Source: Suicoccus acidiformans
Lineage (GTDB): Bacteria; Bacillota; Bacilli; Lactobacillales; Aerococcaceae
Reading direction: 5' to 3'
Assembly (NCBI RefSeq): GCF_003546865.1
Contig: NZ_CP023434.1
Coordinates: 1,860,001 to 1,924,000 of the forward strand
DNA length: 64,000 bases
Shown here in pieces: positions 51,535-60,503 of this stretch. The notes below the pieces were generated by a model that had not been told where the DNA came from, searched no databases, and saw only the letters and a program-made list of their open reading frames with translations. Position numbers and translations under genes: made by a program. Numbering within the stretch: the stretch's first letter is position 1; every line of letters starts with the position of its first letter.

Positions 51535-52518
51535 CTAAGACTCTGTTGCCGATAGCCAGCGAGCAACATCCTTAGCAAAATATGTAATAATCAAATCTGC
51601 CCCGGCTCGCTTCATACCTAACAAACTCTCCATCACAATACTTTCTTCATCAATCCAAGCGTTTTGGCTAGCGGCTTTAATCATCGAAAACTCTCCAGAC
51701 ACATTGTAGGTAACGATCGGTAAATCTGTTCTTTCCCTAACATCTCGAATAATATCCATATAAGCTAGAGCTGGTTTAACCATGACAAAATCCGCTCCCT
51801 CATCAATATCACTCGCAAGTTCTCTCATGGCTTCCCTGCGATTTGCAACAGGCATCTGATAGGTTTTGCGATCTCCGAAACTTGGTGCGCTATCCGCTGC
51901 ATCACGAAACGGACCATAAAAAGCTGAACTATATTTAATCGCATAAGACATAATCGGAACAAGAGGAAAACCTGCTTCATCCAAACCTTGGCGAATAACA
52001 TGTACAAACCCATCCATTGCACTTGAAGGAGCGATAATATCTGCTCCAGCTCGAGCTTGTGCAATAGCTGCTTTCTTATGCAGTTCCAAAGACTCATCAT
52101 TGAGCACATACCCTGCATGATCTAAACAACCGCAATGCCCATGATCAGTATATTCACACAGGCAAGTATCTGTAGTCACCAATAAATCGGGCGCTAAAGC
52201 CTTAATGACTGGAATCGCTTGCTGTATAATTCCATCCGATGCATAAGCTTGACTACCTAAAGCATCTTTTTCTGCCGGTATACCAAATAATAGTACCGCA
52301 GGAATTCCCAGTCTAAGAACTTCTTTGATTTCTTCTTCCAAGCTATCTAGAGTATGCTGGTAGATGCCTGGCATCGAAAGGATTTCTGTCGCACCCTCCC
52401 CTTCTTCCTTCACAAAAATAGGATATATCAAATCTTGAATTCGAAGTTGATTCTCTTGCAACATCGCTCTTAAACCGGGATGTTTCCTTAAGCGACGATG
52501 CCTTCTAAAATACGTCAT
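51535..52518 (-). CDS. hemB: HemB: porphobilinogen synthase
   Basis: Condenses two 5-aminolevulinate molecules to porphobilinogen. It has 327 residues. [17 protein letters not shown] is the cysteine-rich zinc site, [20 protein letters not shown] and [18 protein letters not shown] contain the Schiff-base lysines. Its start overlaps the end of hemD by 14 bases. The enzyme makes the precursor for corrins and, if later genes exist, heme. Confidence 0.98.
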   Translation of the reverse strand: MTYFRRHRRLRKHPGLRAMLQENQLRIQDLIYPIFVKEEGEGATEILSMPGIYQHTLDSLEEEIKEVLRLGIPAVLLFGIPAEKDALGSQAYASDGIIQQAIPVIKALAPDLLVTTDTCLCEYTDHGHCGCLDHAGYVLNDESLELHKKAAIAQARAGADIIAPSSAMDGFVHVIRQGLDEAGFPLVPIMSYAIKYSSAFYGPFRDAADSAPSFGDRKTYQMPVANRREAMRELASDIDEGADFVMVKPALAYMDIIRDVRERTDLPIVTYNVSGEFSMIKAASQNAWIDEESIVMESLLGMKRAGADLIITYFAKDVARWLSATES

Positions 52519-53233
52519 TCCATTCTCCTCCTACAATTCCGTCAACAATGCTCTCATAAGTACTACACTCTGCTTCAAAAGTGACCTGGCCTCCATGGTT
52601 TTTAATATATTTACTCGTTACTGGCCCGATACTTACAACAGGACAGGGTGCTTCCCAAATTGACGCGATTTGTTCCCAGGCTGAACCGCTCGCGACCACA
52701 AGACAATCATCCGTTCGCAAATATTGCTGAATTAAAGCTAATTGTCGAATAGACTCTGGCGATGGCCCATTATAATAAACTTGCCATTCTATGACAGTCC
52801 ATTCAGGCAACATATTCTCAGCTAATACGGAGTACTTTCCAATAGACTTCTGACTTATAGGAACCAGTAGTGTTTGAGTAGACTCGTGACTAGCAAGATA
52901 GCTAAAAACATCTTGAGAGGTTCTCCACTCTCTCTGATAGTGACAGTTTATATTATAGTTCACTTTTGCATATCCTGCCGTCTTTGCTCCCACGGTCCAA
53001 TAACTTACATCCGGACGAAGTTGCTTCTCCTCCAGATAAGTTACGTAATAATCACAGGACCATTGACTTACAAGATAAACTATATCAATATCTTGCCATT
53101 GAAAAGCTGGATTTTCGTAATGAGACTGCGTCGTAATGACTGGACACCAAACACTTTCCCAACCATGTTTCTTTAGACGTTTTTCCAATCGAGCCTCTAA
53201 AGGACGCGATTGAGTCCATACAACTTTGGGCAT
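52505..53233 (-). CDS. hemD: HemD: uroporphyrinogen-III synthase
   Basis: About 242 residues; cyclises hydroxymethylbilane with inversion of ring D. HemD proteins are poorly conserved; here [20 protein letters not shown] at the start, [13 protein letters not shown] and [11 protein letters not shown] in the first domain, and [15 protein letters not shown] and [20 protein letters not shown] in the second fit. ATG 53233 directly after the hemAC stop is preferred over the frame start at 53251. Position between hemAC and hemB supports the call. A vestigial second HemD domain is fused to CobA. Confidence 0.9.
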   Translation of the reverse strand: MPKVVWTQSRPLEARLEKRLKKHGWESVWCPVITTQSHYENPAFQWQDIDIVYLVSQWSCDYYVTYLEEKQLRPDVSYWTVGAKTAGYAKVNYNINCHYQREWRTSQDVFSYLASHESTQTLLVPISQKSIGKYSVLAENMLPEWTVIEWQVYYNGPSPESIRQLALIQQYLRTDDCLVVASGSAWEQIASIWEAPCPVVSIGPVTSKYIKNHGGQVTFEAECSTYESIVDGIVGGEWNDVF

Positions 53234-53234
53234 A

Positions 53235-55427
53235 TTATCGTCCCCACTCATCTACGCTACTGTTTTGGGAAATCCCATCGAAGGCCGCGTTCCCTAGATC
53301 CACGGGATCAATATTCGTTCCGCTTTGTGTAAAAGTTTGACGGATGATTTGTTGACCTGTTTCATCTCCCAGCATAGCTATTAGCGTCAAATCTCCTGAT
53401 ACCGTAAATTGACAGTAAGCTCCGATTGGATAGCGACAATCTACACCAAATCGTCGCAAATATTGCCGTTCAGCTGTGACACATATTTCGCTTTTCTCGT
53501 GATTCAGCGCCTGTAATCGTTTCATATTCTGACTGTCGTTTGACCGTATCTGAATAGCCAAGCACCCTTGCCCAATAGCAGGGACCATTGTGTCGACATC
53601 GAAAAGCTCAGTATAGTAACCATCTCCCTGACTAATGAGTGATAGACGATCAATGCCTGCCATTGCTAAGATGATTGCATCCAAATCTTCGGTTTTCAAT
53701 TTATTTAAGCGGGTATCGATATTCCCACGAATTTCAACAAATTTTAAGTCAGGTCGTAATTGACGTAATTGACTAATGCGGCGAAGGCTTCCCGTTCCGA
53801 CTTTTGCACCCATAGGTAAACGATTAAATTCAGGATATTCCCTTGAGATAAATACATCAAATGCATTTGCCCTTTTGGGAAAAGCAGCTAACATTGTGCC
53901 TGAGCTTAACTTTGTGGGTACATCCTTTAAACTATGAACGGCCATATCAATCTTGCCATCAAGCAAAGCTTGTTCAATCTGCTTTACAAAGACTCCCTTT
54001 CCTCCAATTTGCGATAATTTGGAGAATTGGTCTTTATCCCCTTCTGTTTGAATAATAATTATTTCAAAACTTTCCTGCGGAAACTTCTCTTCTAACATTG
54101 CTACCACTCGTCGGGTTTGGTTCAAAGCTAATTGACTGCCTCTACTACCGACTTTAATGCTCTCTTTTTCTTTACTCTGTTCCTCCGTGATTTCCAAACC
54201 AAAAAGATCTGCAACAAAAGATAATTTTTCATGTGGCTGAGGACTAGCCATCAGCTCTTTAGTCACTTTTACAGGCTCCTTTAACATGGCATTTACTAAA
54301 CTCTTTAAATGCTTAGATATAACCTTTTTCTCCCTGGGGGACAAATCCGGTAATTTATTTTCCAGACTCGTTTCAACAGTCTCTAAATGGTCTGTCATCT
54401 TCTCACGAAGACCTTGGACAATTGGTACTGCATCTAAATTGTTCTGCCATTGGAAATACTGTTCAATCTCTTGCCACACTTCTTGACGGATGAGGTGAAT
54501 TTTCTCCTCCAATTCAACAGCGTGGGTATCCAGTAAATGATTTATATGATCTACATTGTAAATTTGAATTTGGGGCAAAGCATCCACATCCCGGTGTACG
54601 TTTCGTGGCACACCTAAATCATATACCGTCTTTATCTTATCGTCTGGGAATAAATCTGCACCAATCAAAGGTTCCACACTATCCAAAGCGGTCACAACAA
54701 TATCTGCTTGATTTACACCTTGGTCTAACTGATTCCAAGGGAGTGCCTGAATATTATTAGACACATGTCGCACACTCTTAGCATACGTTCGATTCACCAG
54801 AATAATGTTTTTTAATGGAAGCTCCTGCAAATACGTTAACACCAATTCTCCTACTTGACCAAGGCCAATCAGCGTCAATGTTTGCTTTTCTAGATTCGGG
54901 CTTTGCCGAATCAACTCCACTGCTTGATAGGAAAGAGATTTTGGATGTTCGTTCAACTGATATTTACTGTGGATATCTTTAGCAAATGCTGTTCCTTGTT
55001 GAAACAGATGGTTCAAAATAACACCTGTAGTCCCTGCCTGCTTTGCAGCTCCATAGGCTTGACGCACTTGTCCTAAAATTTGAGTTTCTCCTAATACATC
55101 AGATTGGGCTCCTGTCATTAATAGAAAGAGATGCTCTACCATATGTTCGTTATAGCGAATTTCAATATAAGGCTCAAGACTCTCATAAGGCACACCAAAC
55201 CATTCACCGATAAAATGTTTAATATAATATTGGCCCGTATGTTGTTGGTCCGCTAAAGCAAATATCTCTGTCCGGTTACAGGTTGAAAGAATTACACTCT
55301 CCAATACCGACTTATAATGGCTTAAGGATTGATTTGCTGTCGCTAAATCTTCAGTCGCAAAGTGTATTTTCTCCCGCAATGTAAGTGGTGTCTTCCTTGA
55401 TGTCAAGCCTATATTAACTAACTGCAC
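53235..55427 (-). CDS. hemA: HemA-HemC fusion: glutamyl-tRNA reductase / hydroxymethylbilane synthase
   Basis: 730 residues in a single frame. Residues 1 to about 415 are HemA: catalytic cysteine Cys50 in ILSTCNRTEIF, MTGAQSDVLGETQILGQVRQ, NAD-binding GLGQVGELVLTYLQE, and the dimerisation helix up to VADLFGL. After a short linker (EITEEQSKEKES), from about 427 to the end is HemC: VGSRGSQLALNQTRRVVAML, TEGDKDQFSKLSQIGGKGVF, DMAVHSLKDVP, VGTGSLRRISQLRQLRPDL, and the dipyrromethane-cofactor cysteine in FGVDCRYPIGAY. Both halves keep their key residues. The two enzymes are separate in most bacteria. The pathway step between them (HemL, HemB) is not part of the fusion. Confidence 0.96.
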   Translation of the reverse strand: MQLVNIGLTSRKTPLTLREKIHFATEDLATANQSLSHYKSVLESVILSTCNRTEIFALADQQHTGQYYIKHFIGEWFGVPYESLEPYIEIRYNEHMVEHLFLLMTGAQSDVLGETQILGQVRQAYGAAKQAGTTGVILNHLFQQGTAFAKDIHSKYQLNEHPKSLSYQAVELIRQSPNLEKQTLTLIGLGQVGELVLTYLQELPLKNIILVNRTYAKSVRHVSNNIQALPWNQLDQGVNQADIVVTALDSVEPLIGADLFPDDKIKTVYDLGVPRNVHRDVDALPQIQIYNVDHINHLLDTHAVELEEKIHLIRQEVWQEIEQYFQWQNNLDAVPIVQGLREKMTDHLETVETSLENKLPDLSPREKKVISKHLKSLVNAMLKEPVKVTKELMASPQPHEKLSFVADLFGLEITEEQSKEKESIKVGSRGSQLALNQTRRVVAMLEEKFPQESFEIIIIQTEGDKDQFSKLSQIGGKGVFVKQIEQALLDGKIDMAVHSLKDVPTKLSSGTMLAAFPKRANAFDVFISREYPEFNRLPMGAKVGTGSLRRISQLRQLRPDLKFVEIRGNIDTRLNKLKTEDLDAIILAMAGIDRLSLISQGDGYYTELFDVDTMVPAIGQGCLAIQIRSNDSQNMKRLQALNHEKSEICVTAERQYLRRFGVDCRYPIGAYCQFTVSGDLTLIAMLGDETGQQIIRQTFTQSGTNIDPVDLGNAAFDGISQNSSVDEWGR

Positions 55428-55432
55428 ACAAT

Positions 55433-55897
55433 TTACTCCCCTTCTTCTAATAAACTTGGTAACTCGTCCTTCACCCAGGAGTCTAATAATCGGGTAACGC
55501 GCTTGGTTAAGTGATAATCCATTCCTTGACTAGACACACTAAAAATCAAATTTTTAGAATGAACCAAACCTTGATTATAAAAATCCGATGCTAAACGATT
55601 GCTGGTATTATTCACCCACTGTAAGTCTTGACTTTCTTGATATATCTGTTCATTCAAATCTGCTCGATCGGTACAAGCAAGAACAAGAGAAAATCCTGCC
55701 AAATCACTTTTGTCATAATGTTTAGCTCGCCAAGTAATTTGCTTGGTCGGAATATCTGGATGTAAATCAGGAGAAACAATTGTAATACGAGCACCTGCTT
55801 CAAGCAGATGTAAAAGTTTCCGTTTAGCTAAGCGTCCACCTCCGACAATTAATACAGGCTTATCTTTAATATTTAAGAGCACTGGGTACATGCTCAT
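55433..55897 (-). CDS. Precorrin-2 dehydrogenase (SirC/CysG N-domain type)
   Basis: 154 residues; oxidises precorrin-2 to sirohydrochlorin with NAD. MYPVLLNIKDKPVLIVGGGR followed by LAKRKLLHLLEAGARITIVS is the nucleotide-binding region, and VLACTDRADLNEQIY and NNTSNRLASDFYNQG are conserved. There is no methyltransferase or ferrochelatase extension. It feeds CbiK, which inserts cobalt. Start may be 55897 or 55891. Confidence 0.93.
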   Translation of the reverse strand: MSMYPVLLNIKDKPVLIVGGGRLAKRKLLHLLEAGARITIVSPDLHPDIPTKQITWRAKHYDKSDLAGFSLVLACTDRADLNEQIYQESQDLQWVNNTSNRLASDFYNQGLVHSKNLIFSVSSQGMDYHLTKRVTRLLDSWVKDELPSLLEEGE

Positions 55898-55904
55898 TCC
55901 TCCT

Positions 55905-56501
55905 CTAATTCTCTCTTAGTTTCTCCGCAACTTTTCCCGTCCCAAATATATCTCGGCTTCGCTCATAGAGAACATCACTCTGACCGGATCGATAATTTAA
56001 GAGTCGGCCTAGTATATAGAAATAGTCAGACAAGCGATTCAAATAGATTAACACTCCTTGGTTTACCATCTCATCTTCTTCCATGAGACCCACCACTAAG
56101 CGTTCTACCCTTCGAGTCACCGTGCGACAAACTTGAGCTAGGCTCGCCGCCTTTGCCCCTCCGGGAATGGTGAATTTTGTGACAGGAGGAACTTCTTCTG
56201 CATATTCATCAATAAGTAGCTCTAGCCAATCTGACGCATCTAACCTTACTTTATAGGGACGTCGGTCACGTATAGTAGCTAAATCACTGCCACAATCAAA
56301 AAGTTCCTGCTGTATGCGAGCGAGAGGCAAGAGAACATCCTCCATAGATACATCTATTTCAGATACTAATAAGCCAACAAAGCTATTCAATTCATCTACA
56401 CTACCATATGCATGAACACGCAGATCATTCTTGCTAATGGGATAGCCGCCGAAAAGTCGAGTCTCTCCCTTATCGCCAGTCCGTGTATAAATAGCCATCA
56501 A
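55905..56501 (-). CDS. PduO-type ATP:cob(I)alamin adenosyltransferase (cob copy)
   Basis: 198 residues, paralogous to the eut copy at 42274. IYTRTGDKGETRLFGGYPIS is the ATP-binding block; VDELNSFVGLLVSEI, FTIPGGAKAASLAQVCRTVT, RRVERLVVGLMEEDEMVNQG and YLNRLSDYFYILGRLLN follow. It serves adenosylation in the corrin operon. It overlaps cbiL by 4 bases. Confidence 0.94.
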   Translation of the reverse strand: MMAIYTRTGDKGETRLFGGYPISKNDLRVHAYGSVDELNSFVGLLVSEIDVSMEDVLLPLARIQQELFDCGSDLATIRDRRPYKVRLDASDWLELLIDEYAEEVPPVTKFTIPGGAKAASLAQVCRTVTRRVERLVVGLMEEDEMVNQGVLIYLNRLSDYFYILGRLLNYRSGQSDVLYERSRDIFGTGKVAEKLREN

Positions 56502-57202
56502 TATCGCCCCTTTTGTTTAGAAACAATCATAGTTGTGAAATATGATAAGCGTTGGCTAATATCAAATTCTGTTAAATCATCAATGATTTTTTCTTTCTCT
56601 TGTGAAACCTGCGATATAATCACGCCATCAGCACGACGATTTGTAGCATCTAGAGCTCGGAAAATTTTATTTAAATGATTTTTTATTTTCAAGAAGACGA
56701 CTGTATCATAGTGTTCCAAGGCATTGTTTATGATAGCTTCATCAGCGGTTGCAGGAACAACACAAAATGCTTCTGTATCTAAGGCTAAAGATTGATTCAG
56801 AGTCGCTGCAATTTGGTTATAAGAGGTAATTCCCGCTATAGTTTCTACGTCATACGCTTCATCTAAGCGATGAAGAATATAGCTATATGTCGAATAAGTA
56901 CTTGGGTCACCTAAAGTAATAAATCCAACATTTAACCCTTGATCTAAATCTTTCGCAACTTCTTCCGCCGTTGCTTGCCAGAAAGGTTCATTGGATTCTT
57001 CATCCTTAGCTCTAAAAATATGTTGCTTAACTATCGTATCTTCCTGAATATAAGGTTTTGCAATTTCATAAGCCAAACTGTCCTTGTTGTCAAACATCGT
57101 AGGACAATAGATGACATCCATTTGCGTGAGAACTTCTGTTGCTTTGACCGTAATCAAACTTGAATCCCCGGGGCCTACACCTATTCCATAGAATTTCCCC
57201 AT
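56498..57202 (-). CDS. cbiL: CbiL: cobalt-factor II C20-methyltransferase
   Basis: SAM-dependent tetrapyrrole methylase, 234 residues. GIGVGPGDSSLITVKATEVL at the start, VGFITLGDPSTYSTYSYILH, and TIAGITSYNQIAATLNQSLA are conserved in CbiL/CobI. It adds the C20 methyl group in the anaerobic pathway, directly after cobalt insertion by CbiK, whose gene lies 2 bases upstream. Confidence 0.93.
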   Translation of the reverse strand: MGKFYGIGVGPGDSSLITVKATEVLTQMDVIYCPTMFDNKDSLAYEIAKPYIQEDTIVKQHIFRAKDEESNEPFWQATAEEVAKDLDQGLNVGFITLGDPSTYSTYSYILHRLDEAYDVETIAGITSYNQIAATLNQSLALDTEAFCVVPATADEAIINNALEHYDTVVFLKIKNHLNKIFRALDATNRRADGVIISQVSQEKEKIIDDLTEFDISQRLSYFTTMIVSKQKGRY

Positions 57203-57204
57203 AC

Positions 57205-57981
57205 TTACACCTCTTCCATCAAGCTCGCTAGACTATCCTTATAAATTTGACGTATTTCTGGATATTCCCCAAGACCAATAATGTGGGAAGTTACCTTGAA
57301 TCCCTCTGCTTCTAAAGTACCTTGCCAAGCATCTGAATCTTTAGAAGCCATATCATTGTGAGCGTGATCACCCGCCACAAACATAAATGGATATAATTCA
57401 ATCGTATCATATCCTGCTTGTTTCATATGTCGAACACTCATCTCTAAATCCGGATACCCTTCTACAGAGCTAACGAAAATAGGGGCATCATCTAGCATAT
57501 ATGCTAACGCAGGATAAGCTACAAAGGACGCATCGTCTGTACCATGCGACATATATAATAGAGCTTGACCAGGCTCGAGTTCTGAGGTTTTCTCTAGTAA
57601 GAAAGCAATAACCTTTTGATAATTAGCCATACCAACAAGGAGCGGATGACCTAAACGAATTACCTCAAAGTCTTTATTTGCTTCAGCAAGGGTGACTGCT
57701 CTAACAAGTTTTTGATATTCGTGACCTGGAATGATATGCACAGGTTGAACATAAACATGATCATACTTTCCTTTCATCTGCTCCAACTGATCATCGATGC
57801 CGAGATATGTAATACCTTCTTCTTTTAAAATGCTCTGGCGTACCATTGCAGAAGTATAGACTTCAAAGACATCTGCCTCAGGGTATGTCTGAGCGATTTC
57901 ATCTCGAAGCACCTCAAGGGTCTTCTCCCGAGTATCCTTATAGCTCGTTCCAAAACTGGCTAATATAATTCCTATCTTCAT
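57205..57981 (-). CDS. cbiK: CbiK: sirohydrochlorin cobaltochelatase
   Basis: 258 residues, class II chelatase that inserts cobalt into sirohydrochlorin. KIGIILASFGTSYKDTREKT at the start is the family signature; metal-site histidines lie in VYVQPVHIIPGHEYQKLV and LYPFMFVAGDHAHNDMASKD. Its presence shows early cobalt insertion, i.e. the anaerobic route. The start codon lies 44 bases inside the end of the cobA gene, in another frame. Confidence 0.96.
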   Translation of the reverse strand: MKIGIILASFGTSYKDTREKTLEVLRDEIAQTYPEADVFEVYTSAMVRQSILKEEGITYLGIDDQLEQMKGKYDHVYVQPVHIIPGHEYQKLVRAVTLAEANKDFEVIRLGHPLLVGMANYQKVIAFLLEKTSELEPGQALLYMSHGTDDASFVAYPALAYMLDDAPIFVSSVEGYPDLEMSVRHMKQAGYDTIELYPFMFVAGDHAHNDMASKDSDAWQGTLEAEGFKVTSHIIGLGEYPEIRQIYKDSLASLMEEV

Positions 57982-59014
57982 GATGAACTTCTCCTATCCA
58001 AAATTTTGACTGAGTAATATCAATGCTTTCTCTTACTTGATCAGATACGGTTCCAAATTTTAGCCCTATTTCCCTAGAGAAAAATCTCTCAGCAGAGTGC
58101 ATCGATTCTATACTAGGAATAAAAACCCAACTGATGTTTTCTGACTCTTTTTGTATACGTTTGGTCCCTCTTGGATACAGCACCAATTCAGCACCCATGC
58201 TTTCAAAGGCTATCATCTGCTCAATTCGAGCTTCAGTTGGAAAACCGACACGTTGACCAAACCAAGGCAGTCTTTCAAAAGTATTCAAACTTTCAGAAAA
58301 ATCCACCACATCTCCAACCACAATCACTACTGGTGAAGTAAGTTGGGCTTTTCTTACCTTCTCCTCTATCGTTCTCAACTCACCGATGACTGTACGTTGA
58401 TTAGGGCGACTAGCCCACTGAACTAAGGCTATAGGTGTTGTTTCTGGCATCCCAGCTATCTGTAATTGCCTAACTATATTAGATAATGCTCTTAAACCCA
58501 TCAGAAAGATGTGGGTTCCTCCAAACTGAACAATACTGTGCCAATCGAAGTCTGTTTCCCCATCCTTGCTTTGTGCTGTATAAACATGAAATGAACGGGA
58601 ATATTCTCGATACGTCACTGGAATTCCTCCGTACGTCGGACCATTAATTACAGAAGAAATCCCTGGTATAATTTCAAAGGTAACTCCGGCATCTTTTAGA
58701 GTCATCCCTTCCTCACCGCCACGTCCAAATACAAACGGATCTCCACTTTTTAAACGTAGAATTACTTGATGCTTCTGGGCAGCTGCTAGCAATTGGGATT
58801 CAATATCTTCTTGAGTATGACTAGAGGCGTAGGGTTTCTTACCAACATACACGAGTTCACAGTGCTCTTTAGTCAGTTGAAGCAAATTATCATTCACCAG
58901 TCGATCATAAAAGACAATATCTGCAGTCTTCAATAACTGATAAGCGCGTAAAGTTAAATCACTAATCCTACCCAATCCTGAGCCAACAATATACACTGTT
59001 CCCTTATTTTTCAT
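57938..59014 (-). CDS. cobA: CobA: uroporphyrinogen-III C-methyltransferase with HemD-like tail
   Basis: About 358 residues. Residues 1-245 are a full SUMT domain: VYIVGSGLGRISDLTLRAYQ, VFYDRLVNDNLLQL, LRLKSGDPFVFGRGGEEGMT, IIPGISSVINGPTYGGIPVT, and FLMGLRALSNIVRQLQ. The last 110 residues begin LPWFGQRVGFPTEARIEQMI, where fused HemD domains of clostridia and Listeria begin, but are less than half the normal HemD size and end at a stop overlapping cbiK. It seems a remnant of an old CobA-HemD fusion, since hemD is present separately. ATG 59014 overlaps the cbiJ stop; the TTG at 59035 is less likely. Confidence 0.9.
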   Translation of the reverse strand: MKNKGTVYIVGSGLGRISDLTLRAYQLLKTADIVFYDRLVNDNLLQLTKEHCELVYVGKKPYASSHTQEDIESQLLAAAQKHQVILRLKSGDPFVFGRGGEEGMTLKDAGVTFEIIPGISSVINGPTYGGIPVTYREYSRSFHVYTAQSKDGETDFDWHSIVQFGGTHIFLMGLRALSNIVRQLQIAGMPETTPIALVQWASRPNQRTVIGELRTIEEKVRKAQLTSPVVIVVGDVVDFSESLNTFERLPWFGQRVGFPTEARIEQMIAFESMGAELVLYPRGTKRIQKESENISWVFIPSIESMHSAERFFSREIGLKFGTVSDQVRESIDITQSKFWIGEVHHEDRNYISQFWNEL

Positions 59015-59759
59015 ATAGTCTGTCAACTCTTTCAATTACCTCATTTATTGTATGGTATTGCTCTGGATATTCCACATAAGGTCTTTCAATCAGAAATACA
59101 GCTATTCCGCTTTCTAAAGCTGCTCTAATCTTCGTATCTACCCCTCCAGATTGACCACTTTCTTTAGTAATCATACTCGTTGCTTCGGACATCTTGTACA
59201 ATTCTTTATTAAGTTCCATTGTAAAAGGTCCTTTAATTGCGTGAATCTGCCCAGCATTTAATCCAAGATTTTCCATACTTTCTATAACCTCTGCTACTGG
59301 TAGTACACGCGCAATAACTCGTTCAACAGGCAAATAATCTAAATATTCCTTCATTGACTTACTCCCAGTAGTTAAGTAGATATTTCCTGCAACTTCCAAT
59401 GCCTTCAAGCAAGCCTCTTGAATACTTGAAACACGGACAACTTCCTTCGGATACTTTAAACGTGGTCGTTCAAATCGAACATATGGAATATGAGTGCTTT
59501 CAGCAGCCGCAATAGCGTTCGATGAAACGATATCCGCAAAAGGATGAGAAGCATCTAAAATCAACTCAACCGAATTCTTTTTAATAAATTCCACCATATC
59601 TACTTGGTTTAAGCGTTTTTGGATGACTCGATCCCCAAAATTTCGACTAAAGGTTTTACCATAAGCAGTTGCTACAGAGATAACCGCATCATAATCTTTT
59701 GACAATAAGCCGTCCATAAGTTTAATACTATCACTCGTTCCACCAAATACTAAAATCAT
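59004..59759 (-). CDS. cbiJ: CbiJ: cobalt-precorrin-6A reductase
   Basis: 251 residues; NADPH-dependent reductase of the corrin pathway (CobK/CbiJ). ILVFGGTSDSIKLMDGLLSK at the start, LILDASHPFADIVSSNAIAA and YVRFERPRLKYP, and ITKESGQSGGVDTKIRAALE are conserved. It is in the usual place beside cbiH. It overlaps cbiH by 4 bases. Confidence 0.94.
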   Translation of the reverse strand: MILVFGGTSDSIKLMDGLLSKDYDAVISVATAYGKTFSRNFGDRVIQKRLNQVDMVEFIKKNSVELILDASHPFADIVSSNAIAAAESTHIPYVRFERPRLKYPKEVVRVSSIQEACLKALEVAGNIYLTTGSKSMKEYLDYLPVERVIARVLPVAEVIESMENLGLNAGQIHAIKGPFTMELNKELYKMSEATSMITKESGQSGGVDTKIRAALESGIAVFLIERPYVEYPEQYHTINEVIERVDRLYEK

Positions 59760-60481
59760 AAATCGTAACCTCGTGGGGTATACATGTAATCCCCGTATAC
59801 TTTCGTGTATTTATTCCCTACAATTACAGTGGTTGTCATATCCACAAGCTCTTCATCTAGTGTATCAATGCTCGTTATAATTGCTTGCTCACCTTCTCGA
59901 TCAATATCCTTGACGATTCCTACTACAATATCTCCCCCCTTATACTCTCGAATAATATCCAGTGCCTTAGCTAGATGCTTCGGCCTACCTTTAGAGCGAG
60001 GGTTATATAGACAAATCACAAAATCTCCTTGAGCAGCTGCATGGAGCCGTTTCTCTATCATTTCCCAAGGTGTCATCAAGTCACTTAAACTAATATGGCA
60101 GAAGTCATTCATCAATGGCGCACCTAAAAGCGCTGCTCCAGCAATACTCGCTGTGATTCCAGGAATTACTTTCACTTCAAGTTCTAAAGTTTCAGCTGCT
60201 AGAATTTCAAAAACTAGACCAGCCATGGCATAAATTCCTGAATCTCCACTAGAAACTAAAGCCACTTCCTTGCCTTGCAATGCTACATTAACGGCTTGAC
60301 GGCACCGCTCGATTTCACCCGTCATACCGGTCGAAATAACTTCTTTACCCTCTATGATTTCTTCAAAAAATTGTAGATAATATTGATAAGCAACAATAAC
60401 TTCTGCGTTTTCAATTGCTTGATGTGCTGCAGGAGTCATATTATTGAAACTACCTGGTCCCATTCCCACGACTGTTAACAT
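59756..60481 (-). CDS. cbiH: CbiH: cobalt-factor III C17-methyltransferase
   Basis: 241 residues; SAM-dependent methylase that also drives ring contraction. TVVGMGPGSFNNMTPAAHQA, VALVSSGDSGIYAMAGLVFE, and LYNPRSKGRPKHLAKALDII are strong CbiH/CobJ blocks. There is no fused iron-sulfur or CbiG domain. It follows cbiG after 22 bases. Confidence 0.95.
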   Translation of the reverse strand: MLTVVGMGPGSFNNMTPAAHQAIENAEVIVAYQYYLQFFEEIIEGKEVISTGMTGEIERCRQAVNVALQGKEVALVSSGDSGIYAMAGLVFEILAAETLELEVKVIPGITASIAGAALLGAPLMNDFCHISLSDLMTPWEMIEKRLHAAAQGDFVICLYNPRSKGRPKHLAKALDIIREYKGGDIVVGIVKDIDREGEQAIITSIDTLDEELVDMTTTVIVGNKYTKVYGDYMYTPRGYDL

Positions 60482-60503
60482 AATTTCTCCTCATTTCTTA
60501 TAA

